DNA of 64,000 nt from Arenibacter sp. F20364 (GTDB lineage: Bacteria > Bacteroidota > Bacteroidia > Flavobacteriales > Flavobacteriaceae), in NCBI RefSeq assembly GCF_023015905.1, contig NZ_JALKBD010000017.1:51573-115572 (forward strand), written 5' to 3'. Positions 55,271-64,000 of the stretch are shown here, piece after piece (positions within the stretch are counted from its first letter, which is position 1; each line of letters starts with the position of its first letter). The translations under genes and the position numbers were made by a program. Below the pieces are notes generated by a model, which searched no databases, was not told where the DNA came from, and saw nothing but the letters and a program-made list of their open reading frames with translations.

Positions 55271-57985
55271 ATGAGCAATACAACGGATAAGGAACAACAT
55301 AGTACAAAACGGTTTTTAAAACTCTCCGGTTTGGAACCTTTGGTGATTACCCCAGAAAGCAATTTTGTAAATGTAGGGGAGCGTACCAATGTGGCTGGTT
55401 CCAAAAAATTTCTTCGACTCATCAAGGAGGAGAAGTTTGAAGAGGCATTGGATATAGCTCGCGAACAGGTAGAAGGCGGGGCTCAGATCATTGATGTAAA
55501 TATGGACGATGGTCTTATTGATGGCAAAGAGGTTATGGTAAAGTTTTTAAACCTTATTGTGGCCGAACCGGATATTGCCCGGGTCCCTATCATGATAGAT
55601 AGCTCTAAATGGGAGATCATAGAAGCAGGTCTACAGGTAGTCCAGGGAAAATGTGTAGTGAATTCCATAAGTCTCAAAGAGGGGGAGGAAGAGTTTATTA
55701 AACACGCCAAATTAATTAGGCGTTACGGGGCTGCGGTCATTGTAATGGCCTTTGATGAGGTAGGGCAGGCAGATAATTATGAAAGGCGCTTGGAAATATC
55801 CAAACGATCCTATGATATTTTGGTGAATAAGGTTGGGTTCCCGCCAGAGGATATAATCTTTGATCTAAATATTTTCCCCGTGGCCACTGGAATGGACGAG
55901 CATAAGTTGAACGCGCTCGACTTTATAAAGGCAACTGCATGGGTAAAGGAAAATTTGCCTTTTTGTAGTGTTAGTGGAGGGGTAAGTAATGTGTCCTTTA
56001 GCTTTAGGGGGAATAATCCTGTAAGGGAGGCAATGCACTCCGTGTTTCTTTATCACGCCATAAAGGCGGGGATGAATATGGGAATTGTAAACCCGAGTAT
56101 GTTGGAGGTCTACGATGATATTCCCAAGGACCTTTTGGAGCATGTAGAGGATGTAATCCTCAACCGAAGGGAAGATGCCACGGAGCGATTATTGGATTTT
56201 GCAGAAACCGTAATTGGTAAGGAGAAGGAAAATAAGATAGATCTTTCCTGGAGGGAAGAACCCTTACAAAATAGGATTACCCGTGCCTTGGTCAAGGGAA
56301 TAGATCAATATATTGTAGAGGATGTAGAAGCGGCCCGTTTAAGTGTTAAAGCACCTATAGAAGTGATCGAAGGGCATTTGATGACCGGAATGAACGTGGT
56401 AGGGGATCTTTTTCAAAGTGGTAAGATGTTCTTACCCCAGGTGGTAAAATCGGCCCGGGTCATGAAAAAGGCCGTTGCCTACCTATTGCCTTTCATTGAA
56501 GAGGAAAAACTTAAGAATCCACTTCCTGAAGGAAGCAGCTCGTCTGCGGGAAAAATACTCATGGCTACCGTAAAAGGGGATGTGCACGATATTGGCAAAA
56601 ATATTGTAAGTGTGGTCCTTGCCTGTAATAACTACGAGATAGTAGATTTGGGGGTAATGGTTCCCCCAGAGAAGATTATTAATGCCGCCAAGGAGGAAAA
56701 AGTGGATATTATAGGGCTGAGCGGTCTTATAACCCCATCCCTGGATGAAATGGTCTTTTTGGCCAAGGAAATGCAGCGACAAAATTTTACCATTCCCTTG
56801 CTAATCGGGGGTGCTACCACCAGTAAGGCACATACGGCGGTTAAAATAGACCCTCAGTATAAAAGTGCAGTGGTGCACGTAAATGATGCTTCAAGAGCGG
56901 TTACAGTGGTGGGCGACCTTCTGCAAAAGGAATCGTCCAATAAGTATAAGGAAAATATTAAATTGGACTATGCCGACTTTAGGCAAAAATTCCTGAATAG
57001 GGGCAAGCACAAAGAATATTTAACCCTTGAAGCGGCAAGAAAAAATAAATATCAATTGGATTGGTCAAAGGCCGAAATTGTAAAGCCTAAGACCTTGGGT
57101 ATCGAAATGATTGAGGATTTTGACCTTAACGAATTGGTGCCTTATATAGATTGGTCCCCTTTCTTTAGAAGTTGGGAACTGCATGGCAAGTATCCGGATA
57201 TTTTAGAAGACGAGGTAGTTGGCAAACAGGCAACCGAGCTTTTTGCAGATGCCAAGGCAATGATGAAGAAGATTTTGGATGGTAAGCTGTTCCAAGCAAA
57301 AGCCATTTATGGGTTATTTCCCGCCAATACGATTAATGATGATGATATAGCCCTTATCCATAACGGGGAAGAATATATTTTCAGGACTTTGCGCCAACAG
57401 GCCAAAAAATATGTGGGGAAACCTAATTTTGCACTGTCTGATTTTATTGCCCCCAAAGAAAGTGGTCTGCAGGATTATATTGGTTGTTTTTGTGTGTCTA
57501 CCGGCTTTGGAACAGATGAACTGGCAGATGGTTACCGCAAAAATTTGGACGATTATAACAGCATAATGGTCAAGGCACTCGCAGATCGTTTTGCCGAGGC
57601 GTTTGCAGAGTATTTGCACAAGGAGGTAAGGATCGACCATTGGGGTTATGCAGCTAATGAAGGACTTAGCAATGAGGAGCTGATCAAGGAATCCTACGTT
57701 GGTATTAGGCCTGCGCCTGGTTATCCTGCCTGTCCGGACCACTTGGAAAAGTTAACGTTGTGGGAATTGATGGAAGTGAAGGAAAAGATTGGGGTAGAAT
57801 TGACAGATAGTTTGGCCATGTGGCCTGCGGCCAGTGTAAGTGGTTATTATTTTGGCAACCCAGAAGCTCGGTATTTTGGGGTAGGTAAAATAAAGGAAGA
57901 CCAAGTGGCCGACTTTGCAGCAAGGAAAGGGATGTCCTTGGAAGAGGCAACCCGATGGTTGGCACCCAATATAGCCGATGATTAG
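55271..57985 (+). CDS. metH: Methionine synthase C-terminal part: pterin, cobalamin and reactivation domains
   Basis: The 904-residue protein lacks the homocysteine barrel, which is supplied by the gene two positions upstream. It begins with the methyl-THF (pterin-binding) domain ([17 protein letters not shown]), then the cobalamin cap and binding domains with H439 in DVHDIGKNI as lower ligand, then the SAM-binding reactivation domain ([15 protein letters not shown]). Domains and length fit MetH minus about 330 residues. Downstream lies a repeat cluster containing a decayed copy of its own last codons. Confidence 0.96.
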   Translation: MSNTTDKEQHSTKRFLKLSGLEPLVITPESNFVNVGERTNVAGSKKFLRLIKEEKFEEALDIAREQVEGGAQIIDVNMDDGLIDGKEVMVKFLNLIVAEPDIARVPIMIDSSKWEIIEAGLQVVQGKCVVNSISLKEGEEEFIKHAKLIRRYGAAVIVMAFDEVGQADNYERRLEISKRSYDILVNKVGFPPEDIIFDLNIFPVATGMDEHKLNALDFIKATAWVKENLPFCSVSGGVSNVSFSFRGNNPVREAMHSVFLYHAIKAGMNMGIVNPSMLEVYDDIPKDLLEHVEDVILNRREDATERLLDFAETVIGKEKENKIDLSWREEPLQNRITRALVKGIDQYIVEDVEAARLSVKAPIEVIEGHLMTGMNVVGDLFQSGKMFLPQVVKSARVMKKAVAYLLPFIEEEKLKNPLPEGSSSSAGKILMATVKGDVHDIGKNIVSVVLACNNYEIVDLGVMVPPEKIINAAKEEKVDIIGLSGLITPSLDEMVFLAKEMQRQNFTIPLLIGGATTSKAHTAVKIDPQYKSAVVHVNDASRAVTVVGDLLQKESSNKYKENIKLDYADFRQKFLNRGKHKEYLTLEAARKNKYQLDWSKAEIVKPKTLGIEMIEDFDLNELVPYIDWSPFFRSWELHGKYPDILEDEVVGKQATELFADAKAMMKKILDGKLFQAKAIYGLFPANTINDDDIALIHNGEEYIFRTLRQQAKKYVGKPNFALSDFIAPKESGLQDYIGCFCVSTGFGTDELADGYRKNLDDYNSIMVKALADRFAEAFAEYLHKEVRIDHWGYAANEGLSNEELIKESYVGIRPAPGYPACPDHLEKLTLWELMEVKEKIGVELTDSLAMWPAASVSGYYFGNPEARYFGVGKIKEDQVADFAARKGMSLEEATRWLAPNIADD

Positions 57986-58449
57986 GGGCCTGCAAGGTTG
58001 TTGTTTTGTCCTGCAAGGTTGTTGTTTTGTCCTGCAAGGTTGTTGTTTTGTCCTGCAAGGTTTTTTTTAACCTTGTAGGTCTGGATGTAGTGGGTTGGTG
58101 TCTAATATTGCGGATGATTGGGACCTGCATGGTTGTTGTTTAGACCTGCAAGGTTTCCAAAACCTTGTAGGTCTTGGCCTCGAAAGAAGAAGAAAGAATA
58201 GGTAAAGTTGGGTTGAAGTTGGATATTCCTTGCAGCAGGGATAGGAACGATATCTTTTTTATGACTTTGGAATAAAAAAATTAAGTGGATAGCCCGGCCA
58301 CAAACCGACGGAAAGGAGTGTTTGTGGGCTGCCATAATAAAATAGAATAGAAAATAAGAATTAGGAATAGCCCATTTGTAGGGAACTAAATAAAATAATA
58401 GCTAATGTGCCTTTTCTAAAGAATAAGGAAGAGGATAGAGGGAGAAATT
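57986..58449 (+). repeat. Intergenic repeat cluster after metH
   Basis: Three and a part 21-bp units (CCTGCAAGGTTGTTGTTTTGT) run from 57989 to 58060 and end in a hairpin (58052-58079). The segment 57957-58018, which includes the metH stop, is repeated in diverged form at 58093-58154: the last metH residues WLAPNIADD recur as WLVSNIADD without the stop. A second hairpin at 58143-58173 has a 14-bp stem (GACCTGCAAGGTTT side). A third hairpin lies at 58291-58330. No gene is visible in the 464 bases. Confidence 0.75.
58143..58173 (+). terminator. Hairpin of the CCTGCAAGGTT family
   Basis: GACCTGCAAGGTTT pairs with AAACCTTGTAGGTC (one G-T pair) around CCA. It lacks a clear T-run afterwards, so termination is uncertain; it may act mainly as a dispersed repeat. 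Confidence 0.5.
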
Positions 58450-59403
58450 ATGAAAGTAACGGAACACATAAAAAAAGCAGAGGGAAAGACATTGTTCTCC
58501 TTCGAGATTATACCACCGGTCAAAGGAAGAAGTATTCAGGAATTATACGATAATATTGACCCCTTAATGGAGTTTAAACCACCTTTCATTGACGTAACCA
58601 CTTCTAGGGAGGAGTACGTTTACATAGATAGGGATGGTTTGTTGGATAAAAGATTGACCCGTATGAGACCCGGAACTGTAGGTATTTGTGCCTCTATACA
58701 GCACAAATACGGAGTTGATACCGTACCACACGTGCTTTGTGGTGGTTTCACCAAGGAAGAGACCGAATATGTGTTGGTGGATTGTCAATATTTGGGTATC
58801 CAAAATGTGATGGCCCTACGTGGGGATGCACGTAAGGAGGAACAGTATTTTAATCCTACCAAGGGCGGACATGCCTATGCTTCTGAACTGGTAAAACAGA
58901 TCCAAGCCTTAAATCACGGTAATTATTTACATGACAAGGTAGAGACGGTCCATAGTGCCGATTTTTGTATCGGCGTTGCTGGGTATCCGGAAAAGCACTT
59001 AGAGGCACCATCCTTGATTACGGATTTGAAAAGGTTACAGGAAAAGGTAGAAGCTGGGGCCGATTATGTGGTGACACAAATGTTTTTTGATAATCAGAAG
59101 TTTTTCGAGTTTGTAGAGGCTGCGAAGAAAATGGGAATAAATGTGCCAATTATTCCCGGGATTAAGCCCATTGCGGTTAAGCGGCATTTGCAATTATTGC
59201 CACAGGTCTTTAAAATAGACCTGCCACAGGACTTGATAGATGCGGTGGACGATTGTTCCACTAATGCGGACGTACGTCAGGTAGGTATAGAGTGGGCCAT
59301 TCAGCAATCCAAGGAACTGAAGGCGGCAGGGGTGCCCGTATTGCACTATTATTCCATGGGCAAATCCGATAATATTGAGGCTATTGCCAAAGAGCTTTTC
59401 TAA
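58450..59403 (+). CDS. metF: Methylenetetrahydrofolate reductase
   Basis: MetF produces 5-methyl-THF, the methyl donor for MetH. The 317-residue protein has FSFEIIPPVKGRSIQELYD at the start, DVTTSREEYVY, NVMALRGDARKE, and ADYVVTQMFFDNQKFFEFV, the FAD/folate segments of the family. It is 464 bases after metH, past the repeat cluster, so it may be transcribed from its own promoter. No SAM riboswitch is visible before it. Confidence 0.96.
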   Translation: MKVTEHIKKAEGKTLFSFEIIPPVKGRSIQELYDNIDPLMEFKPPFIDVTTSREEYVYIDRDGLLDKRLTRMRPGTVGICASIQHKYGVDTVPHVLCGGFTKEETEYVLVDCQYLGIQNVMALRGDARKEEQYFNPTKGGHAYASELVKQIQALNHGNYLHDKVETVHSADFCIGVAGYPEKHLEAPSLITDLKRLQEKVEAGADYVVTQMFFDNQKFFEFVEAAKKMGINVPIIPGIKPIAVKRHLQLLPQVFKIDLPQDLIDAVDDCSTNADVRQVGIEWAIQQSKELKAAGVPVLHYYSMGKSDNIEAIAKELF

Positions 59404-59517
59404 AAAGACCTCTGGCCCATTATTGCAGAATTAATTTTCTTGGGTACTGGAGAAGTGTAGCCAGCATTGTCAATATTTAGAAAACCTATTTTTAATTTTT
59501 CATTACATTTGCTCCCC

Positions 59518-60615
59518 ATGAACCTAAGGCTATTTCTTATAGGCTGTCTGTCGACAGCTTTTTGCTTTTCACAAAATCCGAAAGAAACCAAGAGGTACAC
59601 TTTGGATGTTAGTCAATACTATGGTTCGGTGCTCTTGCACAATACTGATATTTCACATTTGATCACCAATCATCCCGGTGGTATTATCCTGGGATACAAT
59701 AGGAAGACTTATGGGGATGAGGAATGGCAGCAACTCTACAATTATCCGGATACGGGCTTTTCGTTCGTTTATCAGAATATGAACAACAGTACTTTGGGGG
59801 AGAATTATGGCCTATATGCCCATTACAATTTTTATTTTTTTAGAAGAAACCTTCAGTTTAGGTTGGGGCAGGGCATTGCCTATAACACCAACCCTTTTGA
59901 TAAGAACGAAAATTTTAGGAACAACGCTTATGGTTCCCATTTTTTGAGTTCAACCTATTTGATGTTGAACTATCACAAGGAAAATTTGTTCAAAGGCTTG
60001 GGGCTCAAGGCCGGGATATCCCTGATACATTACTCCAATGCCAATGTTACCGCACCCAACACCTCTACCAATACCATGGCCCTCAATGTTGGCTTGACCT
60101 ATGATCTGGATGGTGGCCGGGAAGAGGAATATATTAGAACCGAAAAATTGAAGGTTTCAGAGCCTATTAAACTTAATCTGGCCTTTAGGTCCGGTATAAA
60201 TGAGAGTGATGTAGTGGATTCTGGCCAATATGCTTTTTATATTTTTTCTGCCTATGTAGACAAGCGCTTTACTAGAAGAAGTGCCCTGCAGCTGGGTACG
60301 GATGTGTATTTTTCCAACTTTTTAAAGGAACTTATACGCTATCAGTCGGTAGCCTTTCCTGAATATGGGGTACAACCGGATGATGATTATAAACGTGTTG
60401 GCGTGTTTTTGGGCCATGAATTGTTTATTAATAAAATGTCGGTTATTGCCCAGTTGGGTTACTATGTGTACTATCCTTTCGATTTTGAAGGAAAGGTTTA
60501 TAATAGAATTGGCTTGAAGCGATATTTTTCGGATAAGGTCTATGGGGCGATAAGTTTAAAATCGCATGGTGCAAAAGCGGAAGCTGTGGAATTCGGGGTT
60601 GGAGTTAGGCTTTAG
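59518..60615 (+). CDS. PagL-like acyloxyacyl hydrolase (lipid A 3-O-deacylase family)
   Basis: From ATG 59518 there are 365 residues with a signal peptide (LRLFLIGCLSTAFCFSQ). An in-frame start at 59467 would add 17 residues before it. The predicted outer-membrane barrel contains H171-Y-S173-N, matching the His-Ser pair of PagL, which removes the 3-O acyl chain of lipid A. Alternating aromatic strands run to GVGVRL at the C-terminus. At 365 residues it is about twice the length of Pseudomonas PagL, as seen in other Bacteroidota members. It may modify LPS or another envelope lipid. Confidence 0.78.
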   Translation: MNLRLFLIGCLSTAFCFSQNPKETKRYTLDVSQYYGSVLLHNTDISHLITNHPGGIILGYNRKTYGDEEWQQLYNYPDTGFSFVYQNMNNSTLGENYGLYAHYNFYFFRRNLQFRLGQGIAYNTNPFDKNENFRNNAYGSHFLSSTYLMLNYHKENLFKGLGLKAGISLIHYSNANVTAPNTSTNTMALNVGLTYDLDGGREEEYIRTEKLKVSEPIKLNLAFRSGINESDVVDSGQYAFYIFSAYVDKRFTRRSALQLGTDVYFSNFLKELIRYQSVAFPEYGVQPDDDYKRVGVFLGHELFINKMSVIAQLGYYVYYPFDFEGKVYNRIGLKRYFSDKVYGAISLKSHGAKAEAVEFGVGVRL

Positions 60616-60656
60616 AGTTTATTAATTGAACAGATATGCTGCTCAAATGATATAAT

Positions 60657-61469
60657 ATGATGAACTATTTTATTTTGAAGATAAGATTGGGGTGGAGGAG
60701 CTCTGCGACAAACGGTGCTAGAATTGGCCTGCTCTTGGCAATACTGTTGGTGTTTGTGAACTGCAATAGTGAGAATGCGCCCGATTGTTTTCAGAATGCG
60801 GGGGACATTATAAGAGAAATTGTGGAAGTGCCCAACTTTAACAAGATTACGGTCTATGAGAATGTGCAATTGACATTACGGCAGGGTAGTCCCTTAAAGG
60901 TAGAAGTGGAAACAGGGGAGTATTTGCGGAACGAAATTGAGGTGTTGGTCGAGGCAGACCGACTTTTATTGCGCGATACCAATGATTGTAATTTTACAAG
61001 AAAATACGGACTTACCAAGGTTTATGTTACGGCTCCCAATATTACGGAAATTAGAAGTAGTACCGGGCTCGATGTCCTTAGTGATGGTGTGTTGTCCTAT
61101 CCCAGTTTAAACCTTATTTCAGAGAGCTTTAACGACCCCGATGCTGGCTATACCAGCGGGGAGTTTAATTTGGAGTTGGACACCCAAAGTTTGGCCATTG
61201 TTTCCAATGGAATTTCGTACTATAATTTAAGGGGCCAAACCCTTAATTTTAGTATTGTTTTTGCCTCAGGGGACTCCCGTTTGGAGGCCGAGGCCCTAAT
61301 GGCGGATAACATTAGCTTTAACCATAGGGGTTCCAATGATATGCGCTTAAGTCCGCAGGAATCGCTTAAAGGCACTTTGCGGGGTACTGGAGATGTGGTC
61401 AGTTTTAATAGACCGGCCGTTGTGGAGGTTGAGCAATTGTATAAAGGAGAACTTATTTTCAGTGAGTAA
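60657..61469 (+). CDS. DUF2807 (head GIN domain) lipoprotein
   Basis: The 270-residue protein has a basic N-terminus, a hydrophobic signal and a lipobox-like VNC at about residues 34-36 ([15 protein letters not shown]). The mature part is beta-helical repeats of the DUF2807 type ([17 protein letters not shown], then the serial strands of a right-handed helix). Its function is unknown. Two adjacent ATGs are possible starts (60657 and 60660). It follows the acyloxyacyl hydrolase gene by 41 bases, a likely pair. Confidence 0.8.
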   Translation: MMNYFILKIRLGWRSSATNGARIGLLLAILLVFVNCNSENAPDCFQNAGDIIREIVEVPNFNKITVYENVQLTLRQGSPLKVEVETGEYLRNEIEVLVEADRLLLRDTNDCNFTRKYGLTKVYVTAPNITEIRSSTGLDVLSDGVLSYPSLNLISESFNDPDAGYTSGEFNLELDTQSLAIVSNGISYYNLRGQTLNFSIVFASGDSRLEAEALMADNISFNHRGSNDMRLSPQESLKGTLRGTGDVVSFNRPAVVEVEQLYKGELIFSE

Positions 61470-61597
61470 GTAGGTATTTTTTTGATCTGAAATTGCAGGT
61501 TTTGCTGTTAGTGTAGTTAATTCCCAAGAGTTGGCAGAAGAGATCTCCAAGTAAGGCTCCAAACAGGAAAGCCTTAATATTAATCCATAGCAACCCC

Positions 61598-62674
61598 ATG
61601 AATCCCATTCTAAAATATTTGAAGAATTTTTTTGCATCCCGCAGGGTAATCGTTGGTGATAAGGAATTATTGGGCAAGATCCAAGCGGATCAAATTTTGC
61701 AGAAGCTGGTTGATGATAATCGAGTTCCAGGCCTCGCCATTACTGTTCGCAAAAACAATGAGATATACTTTGAGAAAGGTTATGGATTTGCAGATGTTGA
61801 ACATCAATCGCCCATAGACCCCCAAAATACGATCTTCAGGGTTGCCAGTGTATCCAAACCCATAGCAGCGGCTGCCTTGGCAAAAATGGTGGAGGAGGGG
61901 CTGTTGGACCTAGATACTTCCATTTATAAATACATTCCCTATTTTCCAAAAAAAGAGTTCGATTTTACGCTACGCCAATTAGCTGGACATACGGCGGGAA
62001 TTAGGGGTTATCGAGGCGGGGAATATGGCCTAAACAAGCCGATGGGTATAAGGGAGTCGCTTTCCCTTTTCAGGGATGACGACCTTCTTTTTGAACCCGG
62101 AAAGGGATTTCAGTATACCAGTTTCGACTGGGTATTGATTTCTTTGGCCATGCAGGAGGTAAGTAGTATGCCCTTTGCGGATTATGTTCGGGAAAGAATC
62201 TTAAAGCCCAATGGTTTAAAAAACACCTTCCCGGAAGTTCCTGGTGACCTTCCTCCAAATTGTGCTACTTTTTATTCTAGGGGCAGATTAGGGTTTAGGA
62301 AGGCTATCCAAGTTAATAATTCATACAAATTGGCCGGAGGGGGCTATTTGTCCACGTCCTCTGATATAGCTCGTTTTGGGCAGGTTTACTTGGATTCCAA
62401 GTTTAGGGAGAATAAAATTCAATCCCAATTTCTCACCTCTGGGGTCATAAATGGTACTCCAACCTATTACGGACTTGGGTGGCAGGTTACCCAAGATAGG
62501 TTGGGCAGGAACTATTATGGCCATGTGGGAAATGGAGTTGGGGGCTATGCCGTATTTTATGTGTATCCGGAACAGGATATGGTTTTCTCTATTTTGATGA
62601 ACTGTACCAATCCTGGAGTATTGGACACCTTGGAAGAGGTTATTGAACTTTTTCTTGGAGAGGTCGTTGCATAA
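61598..62674 (+). CDS. Serine hydrolase, class C beta-lactamase family
   Basis: The 358-residue protein has the SxxK nucleophile pair S84 and K87 (RVASVSKPIAAAAL), a YxS-type second motif in FQYTSFDWVL, and HVGNGVGGYAVF near the C-terminus. No signal peptide is visible at this start (MNPILKYLKNFFASRR), which is unusual for a penicillin-interactive enzyme and suggests a cytoplasmic or anchored esterase/peptidase. Substrate is unknown; antibiotic resistance is not implied. Confidence 0.85.
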   Translation: MNPILKYLKNFFASRRVIVGDKELLGKIQADQILQKLVDDNRVPGLAITVRKNNEIYFEKGYGFADVEHQSPIDPQNTIFRVASVSKPIAAAALAKMVEEGLLDLDTSIYKYIPYFPKKEFDFTLRQLAGHTAGIRGYRGGEYGLNKPMGIRESLSLFRDDDLLFEPGKGFQYTSFDWVLISLAMQEVSSMPFADYVRERILKPNGLKNTFPEVPGDLPPNCATFYSRGRLGFRKAIQVNNSYKLAGGGYLSTSSDIARFGQVYLDSKFRENKIQSQFLTSGVINGTPTYYGLGWQVTQDRLGRNYYGHVGNGVGGYAVFYVYPEQDMVFSILMNCTNPGVLDTLEEVIELFLGEVVA

Positions 62675-62885
62675 CTACTTTTGCGTAAAACCCTTATAGA
62701 TTACTCAATATATTTAGGATTGACCCGTTTATATAGTACAATTTTTAATAATAGAGAAAAACTGATTTTCTATTAAATTGTTAGGTCTAAAATACCGATA
62801 TTTAAGACTTGGAACAAATTAAGAAAAGAAGATTAGGTATTTTAAGAGATCCTAAAGGGAAACTAAATTGAAGAACAATTTATCG

Positions 62886-63242
62886 ATGAAAAAAGATGTA
62901 ATACCCTTGTTGTTGGCCATAGTTTTGGTTCTTATTTCCATAGGAATGAATTTATTTATGAATATTGAACTTGATGGAGCATTATACATAGGGATTGGTT
63001 GGCTAAGCGTTGCATCATTTTTTTACTTTGTGGATAAGAGGATTTATTTGTTCGCTTTTGGCGCAACTTTATTGGCTGGATTATTTAGTTTGATCGATAT
63101 ATATTATGTTTCACTAAAGTTCCAAATTGGCTTCTTTTTGGTAAATCCAATTTTTATCCTTTTAATTTTTGGCTTTATTTTTCTCAATTGGGATGGGATA
63201 AAAACGCTATTGGCTGAGGTGCCAAAATTAAGGGGTAAGTAA
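62886..63242 (+). CDS. Small four-helix membrane protein, unknown
   Basis: From ATG 62886 (MKKDVIPLLLAIVLVL) it has 118 residues; an in-frame TTG at 62868 would add six. Four hydrophobic segments are separated by short charged turns (FVDKRIYLFAFGATLLAGLFSL, then FFLVNPIFILLIFGFIFL). No known family was recognised. It is preceded by about 210 bases of A/T-rich DNA and follows the serine hydrolase on the same strand. Confidence 0.65.
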   Translation: MKKDVIPLLLAIVLVLISIGMNLFMNIELDGALYIGIGWLSVASFFYFVDKRIYLFAFGATLLAGLFSLIDIYYVSLKFQIGFFLVNPIFILLIFGFIFLNWDGIKTLLAEVPKLRGK

Positions 63243-63485
63243 TACTCTTTGTAGTCCTAATATTTTCAACTGGACCTTTACTCCCTAGTATTTCTGATTG
63301 AGTATTCTAAAAAGGAATCAAGTATATTTAATAAGTTTCCGATATTGTTATATATGGTAGTTGTTCCTGCTATTTGATACCTTTTTATTCAATTTGGATA
63401 GCCTTGAAAATTAATGGGGTCATCCTCAAAATGGGTGTGAGTTAGAAAAAGATAATATAAATTATCGCAGTATTCGTGTCCTGTT

Positions 63486-63510
63486 CATTTTTTGCATCGC
63501 CCAAAAAATG
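63486..63510. repeat. Perfect 9-bp stem hairpin
   Basis: CATTTTTTG and CAAAAAATG flank a CATCGCC loop. It could terminate transcription in either direction. Confidence 0.65.
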
Positions 63511-63670
63511 ACCAGGGCCGAATAACCAAGGTGCCGTGCATCTTGGTTAGAAGGAGCCAGCTGTAGCAAGGCCTACGCTGATTTTAAATTTCTTTAAGTC
63601 TACACACTTTCCACGGCCGCACCGCCCAGGCCGCTTTCACTTGGGTGAAATGCTCTATGGACGCCTGCCT

Positions 63671-63692
63671 GGCGGAAGACAGGGCTTCCGCC
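63671..63692. repeat. GC-rich hairpin in the tail region
   Basis: GGCGGAAG and CTTCCGCC pair perfectly around ACAGGG. It lies inside the GC-rich island and is not followed by a T-run on either strand, so a terminator is unlikely. Confidence 0.6.
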
Positions 63693-64000
63693 GCCTAATG
63701 CGAAAACCACTTGATTTAAGACGAAATCGAAGATTCACGAAAACCTATAAAAAACAACAATAACCACTTAAGTAAATTGAAAATAGGCCGGTACTTTGTT
63801 ACGTTTATCCAATAGTGTCGATAGATCATTGTTTTTTATCGAATACCACCATAAATTGCCTTAGAAGTTTGTTGTTGGATCGGTCTTCTTCCGTGGTGGA
63901 GATGACATGGCCGTAAAGAATTATTGAAGCCTTGGAAATAATTTAGGCCATGGCATCGGTCCTTAAAATCCCGAGATTTTAGGGACCACATAGTGAAGAA

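Larger units (their letters stand above)
63243..64000. other. Gene-free region with hairpins and a GC-rich island
   Basis: No open frame of convincing length or coding character was seen on either strand. Two perfect hairpins stand out: CATTTTTTG/CAAAAAATG (63486-63510, 7-base loop) and GGCGGAAG/CTTCCGCC (63671-63692, 6-base loop). Bases about 63600-63700 are much GC-richer than the rest of the window. It may be an RNA gene, a mobile-element remnant or the 3' flank of a gene beyond the edge. Confidence 0.6.

Noticed and set aside
53275..57985. Split metH as a frameshift or pseudogene
   Set aside because: Each half has complete domains and its own start, and an intact gene lies between. Split MetH is a normal arrangement in this phylum.
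57989..58060. 21-bp tandem units considered as a CRISPR array
   Set aside because: The units are adjacent with no unique spacers, and no cas gene is in the window.
58291..58330. Hairpin before metF considered as a third SAM riboswitch
   Set aside because: It lacks the SAM-I core segments (GATGAAG, AGCAACC, GGTGCTAA) and no cobalamin box is seen either.
61598..62674. Serine hydrolase as an antibiotic-resistance beta-lactamase
   Set aside because: The family includes many esterases and peptidases, and this one shows no signal peptide, so resistance is not supported.

Overview
The window reads as core chromosome of a marine-type member of the Flavobacteriaceae (phylum Bacteroidota). This rests on family content: GLPGLI protein with an outer-membrane barrel partner, a DUF5686 protein, a 2TM protein, an Hpt-Adk fusion and a MetX-aspartokinase-homoserine dehydrogenase fusion. 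It also rests on Bacteroidota-type promoters (-7 TAnnTTTG, sometimes with a -33 TTG), A-rich rather than GGAGG leaders, and moderate-to-low GC. No rRNA, tRNA, CRISPR array, phage gene or intact transposase was recognised. Genus is not decided.

Layout. Bases 1-5555 hold an M3 peptidase fragment, purK-purE, an hpt-adk fusion, obgE and a DUF4136 lipoprotein. Bases 5665-13554 hold a DoxX protein, a 2026-residue alpha-2-macroglobulin-like protein with an intact CNEQ thioester motif, an atypical SDR and a cupin. Bases 13716-24962 carry housekeeping genes: mpl, murI, folA, a class V aminotransferase, a one-domain CBM48 protein, thyA, a nucleoside transporter, a bifunctional-nuclease-family protein, etfB/etfA and a lone pdhB. 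Bases 25107-36541 carry a DUF5686 protein, a soluble and a membrane pyrophosphatase side by side, a DUF4010 protein, a deoxynucleoside kinase and the GLPGLI/barrel pair.

The most coherent part is 36.6-59.4 kb, an almost uninterrupted same-strand sulfate-to-methionine-to-SAM block. In order it holds metK, a SAM-I riboswitch, metY, the metX-AK-HSDH fusion, a MetZ-like gene, an Rrf2 regulator, a DUF2061 gene, cysH, cysD, cysN, sulfite reductase with a C-terminal extension, cobA for siroheme, an FNR-like flavoprotein, a second SAM-I riboswitch, metH N-half, a PLP dehydratase, metH C-half and metF. CysDN and CysH turn sulfate into sulfite, and the reductase makes sulfide using siroheme that depends on CobA. 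MetX/MetY/MetZ fix the sulfide into homocysteine, MetH/MetF methylate it, and MetK makes SAM, which should feed back through the riboswitches.

Regulatory highlights are two SAM-I aptamers with visible P1 closure, a candidate H-type pseudoknot in the metK leader with some resemblance to SAM-II/SAM-V cores, two 20-bp operator-like copies beside the Rrf2 gene, and a perfect 26-bp palindrome between etfB and pdhB. After 59.5 kb come a PagL-like acyloxyacyl hydrolase, a DUF2807 lipoprotein, a serine hydrolase and a small membrane protein. The last 760 bases have no convincing gene but contain strong hairpins and a GC-rich island.
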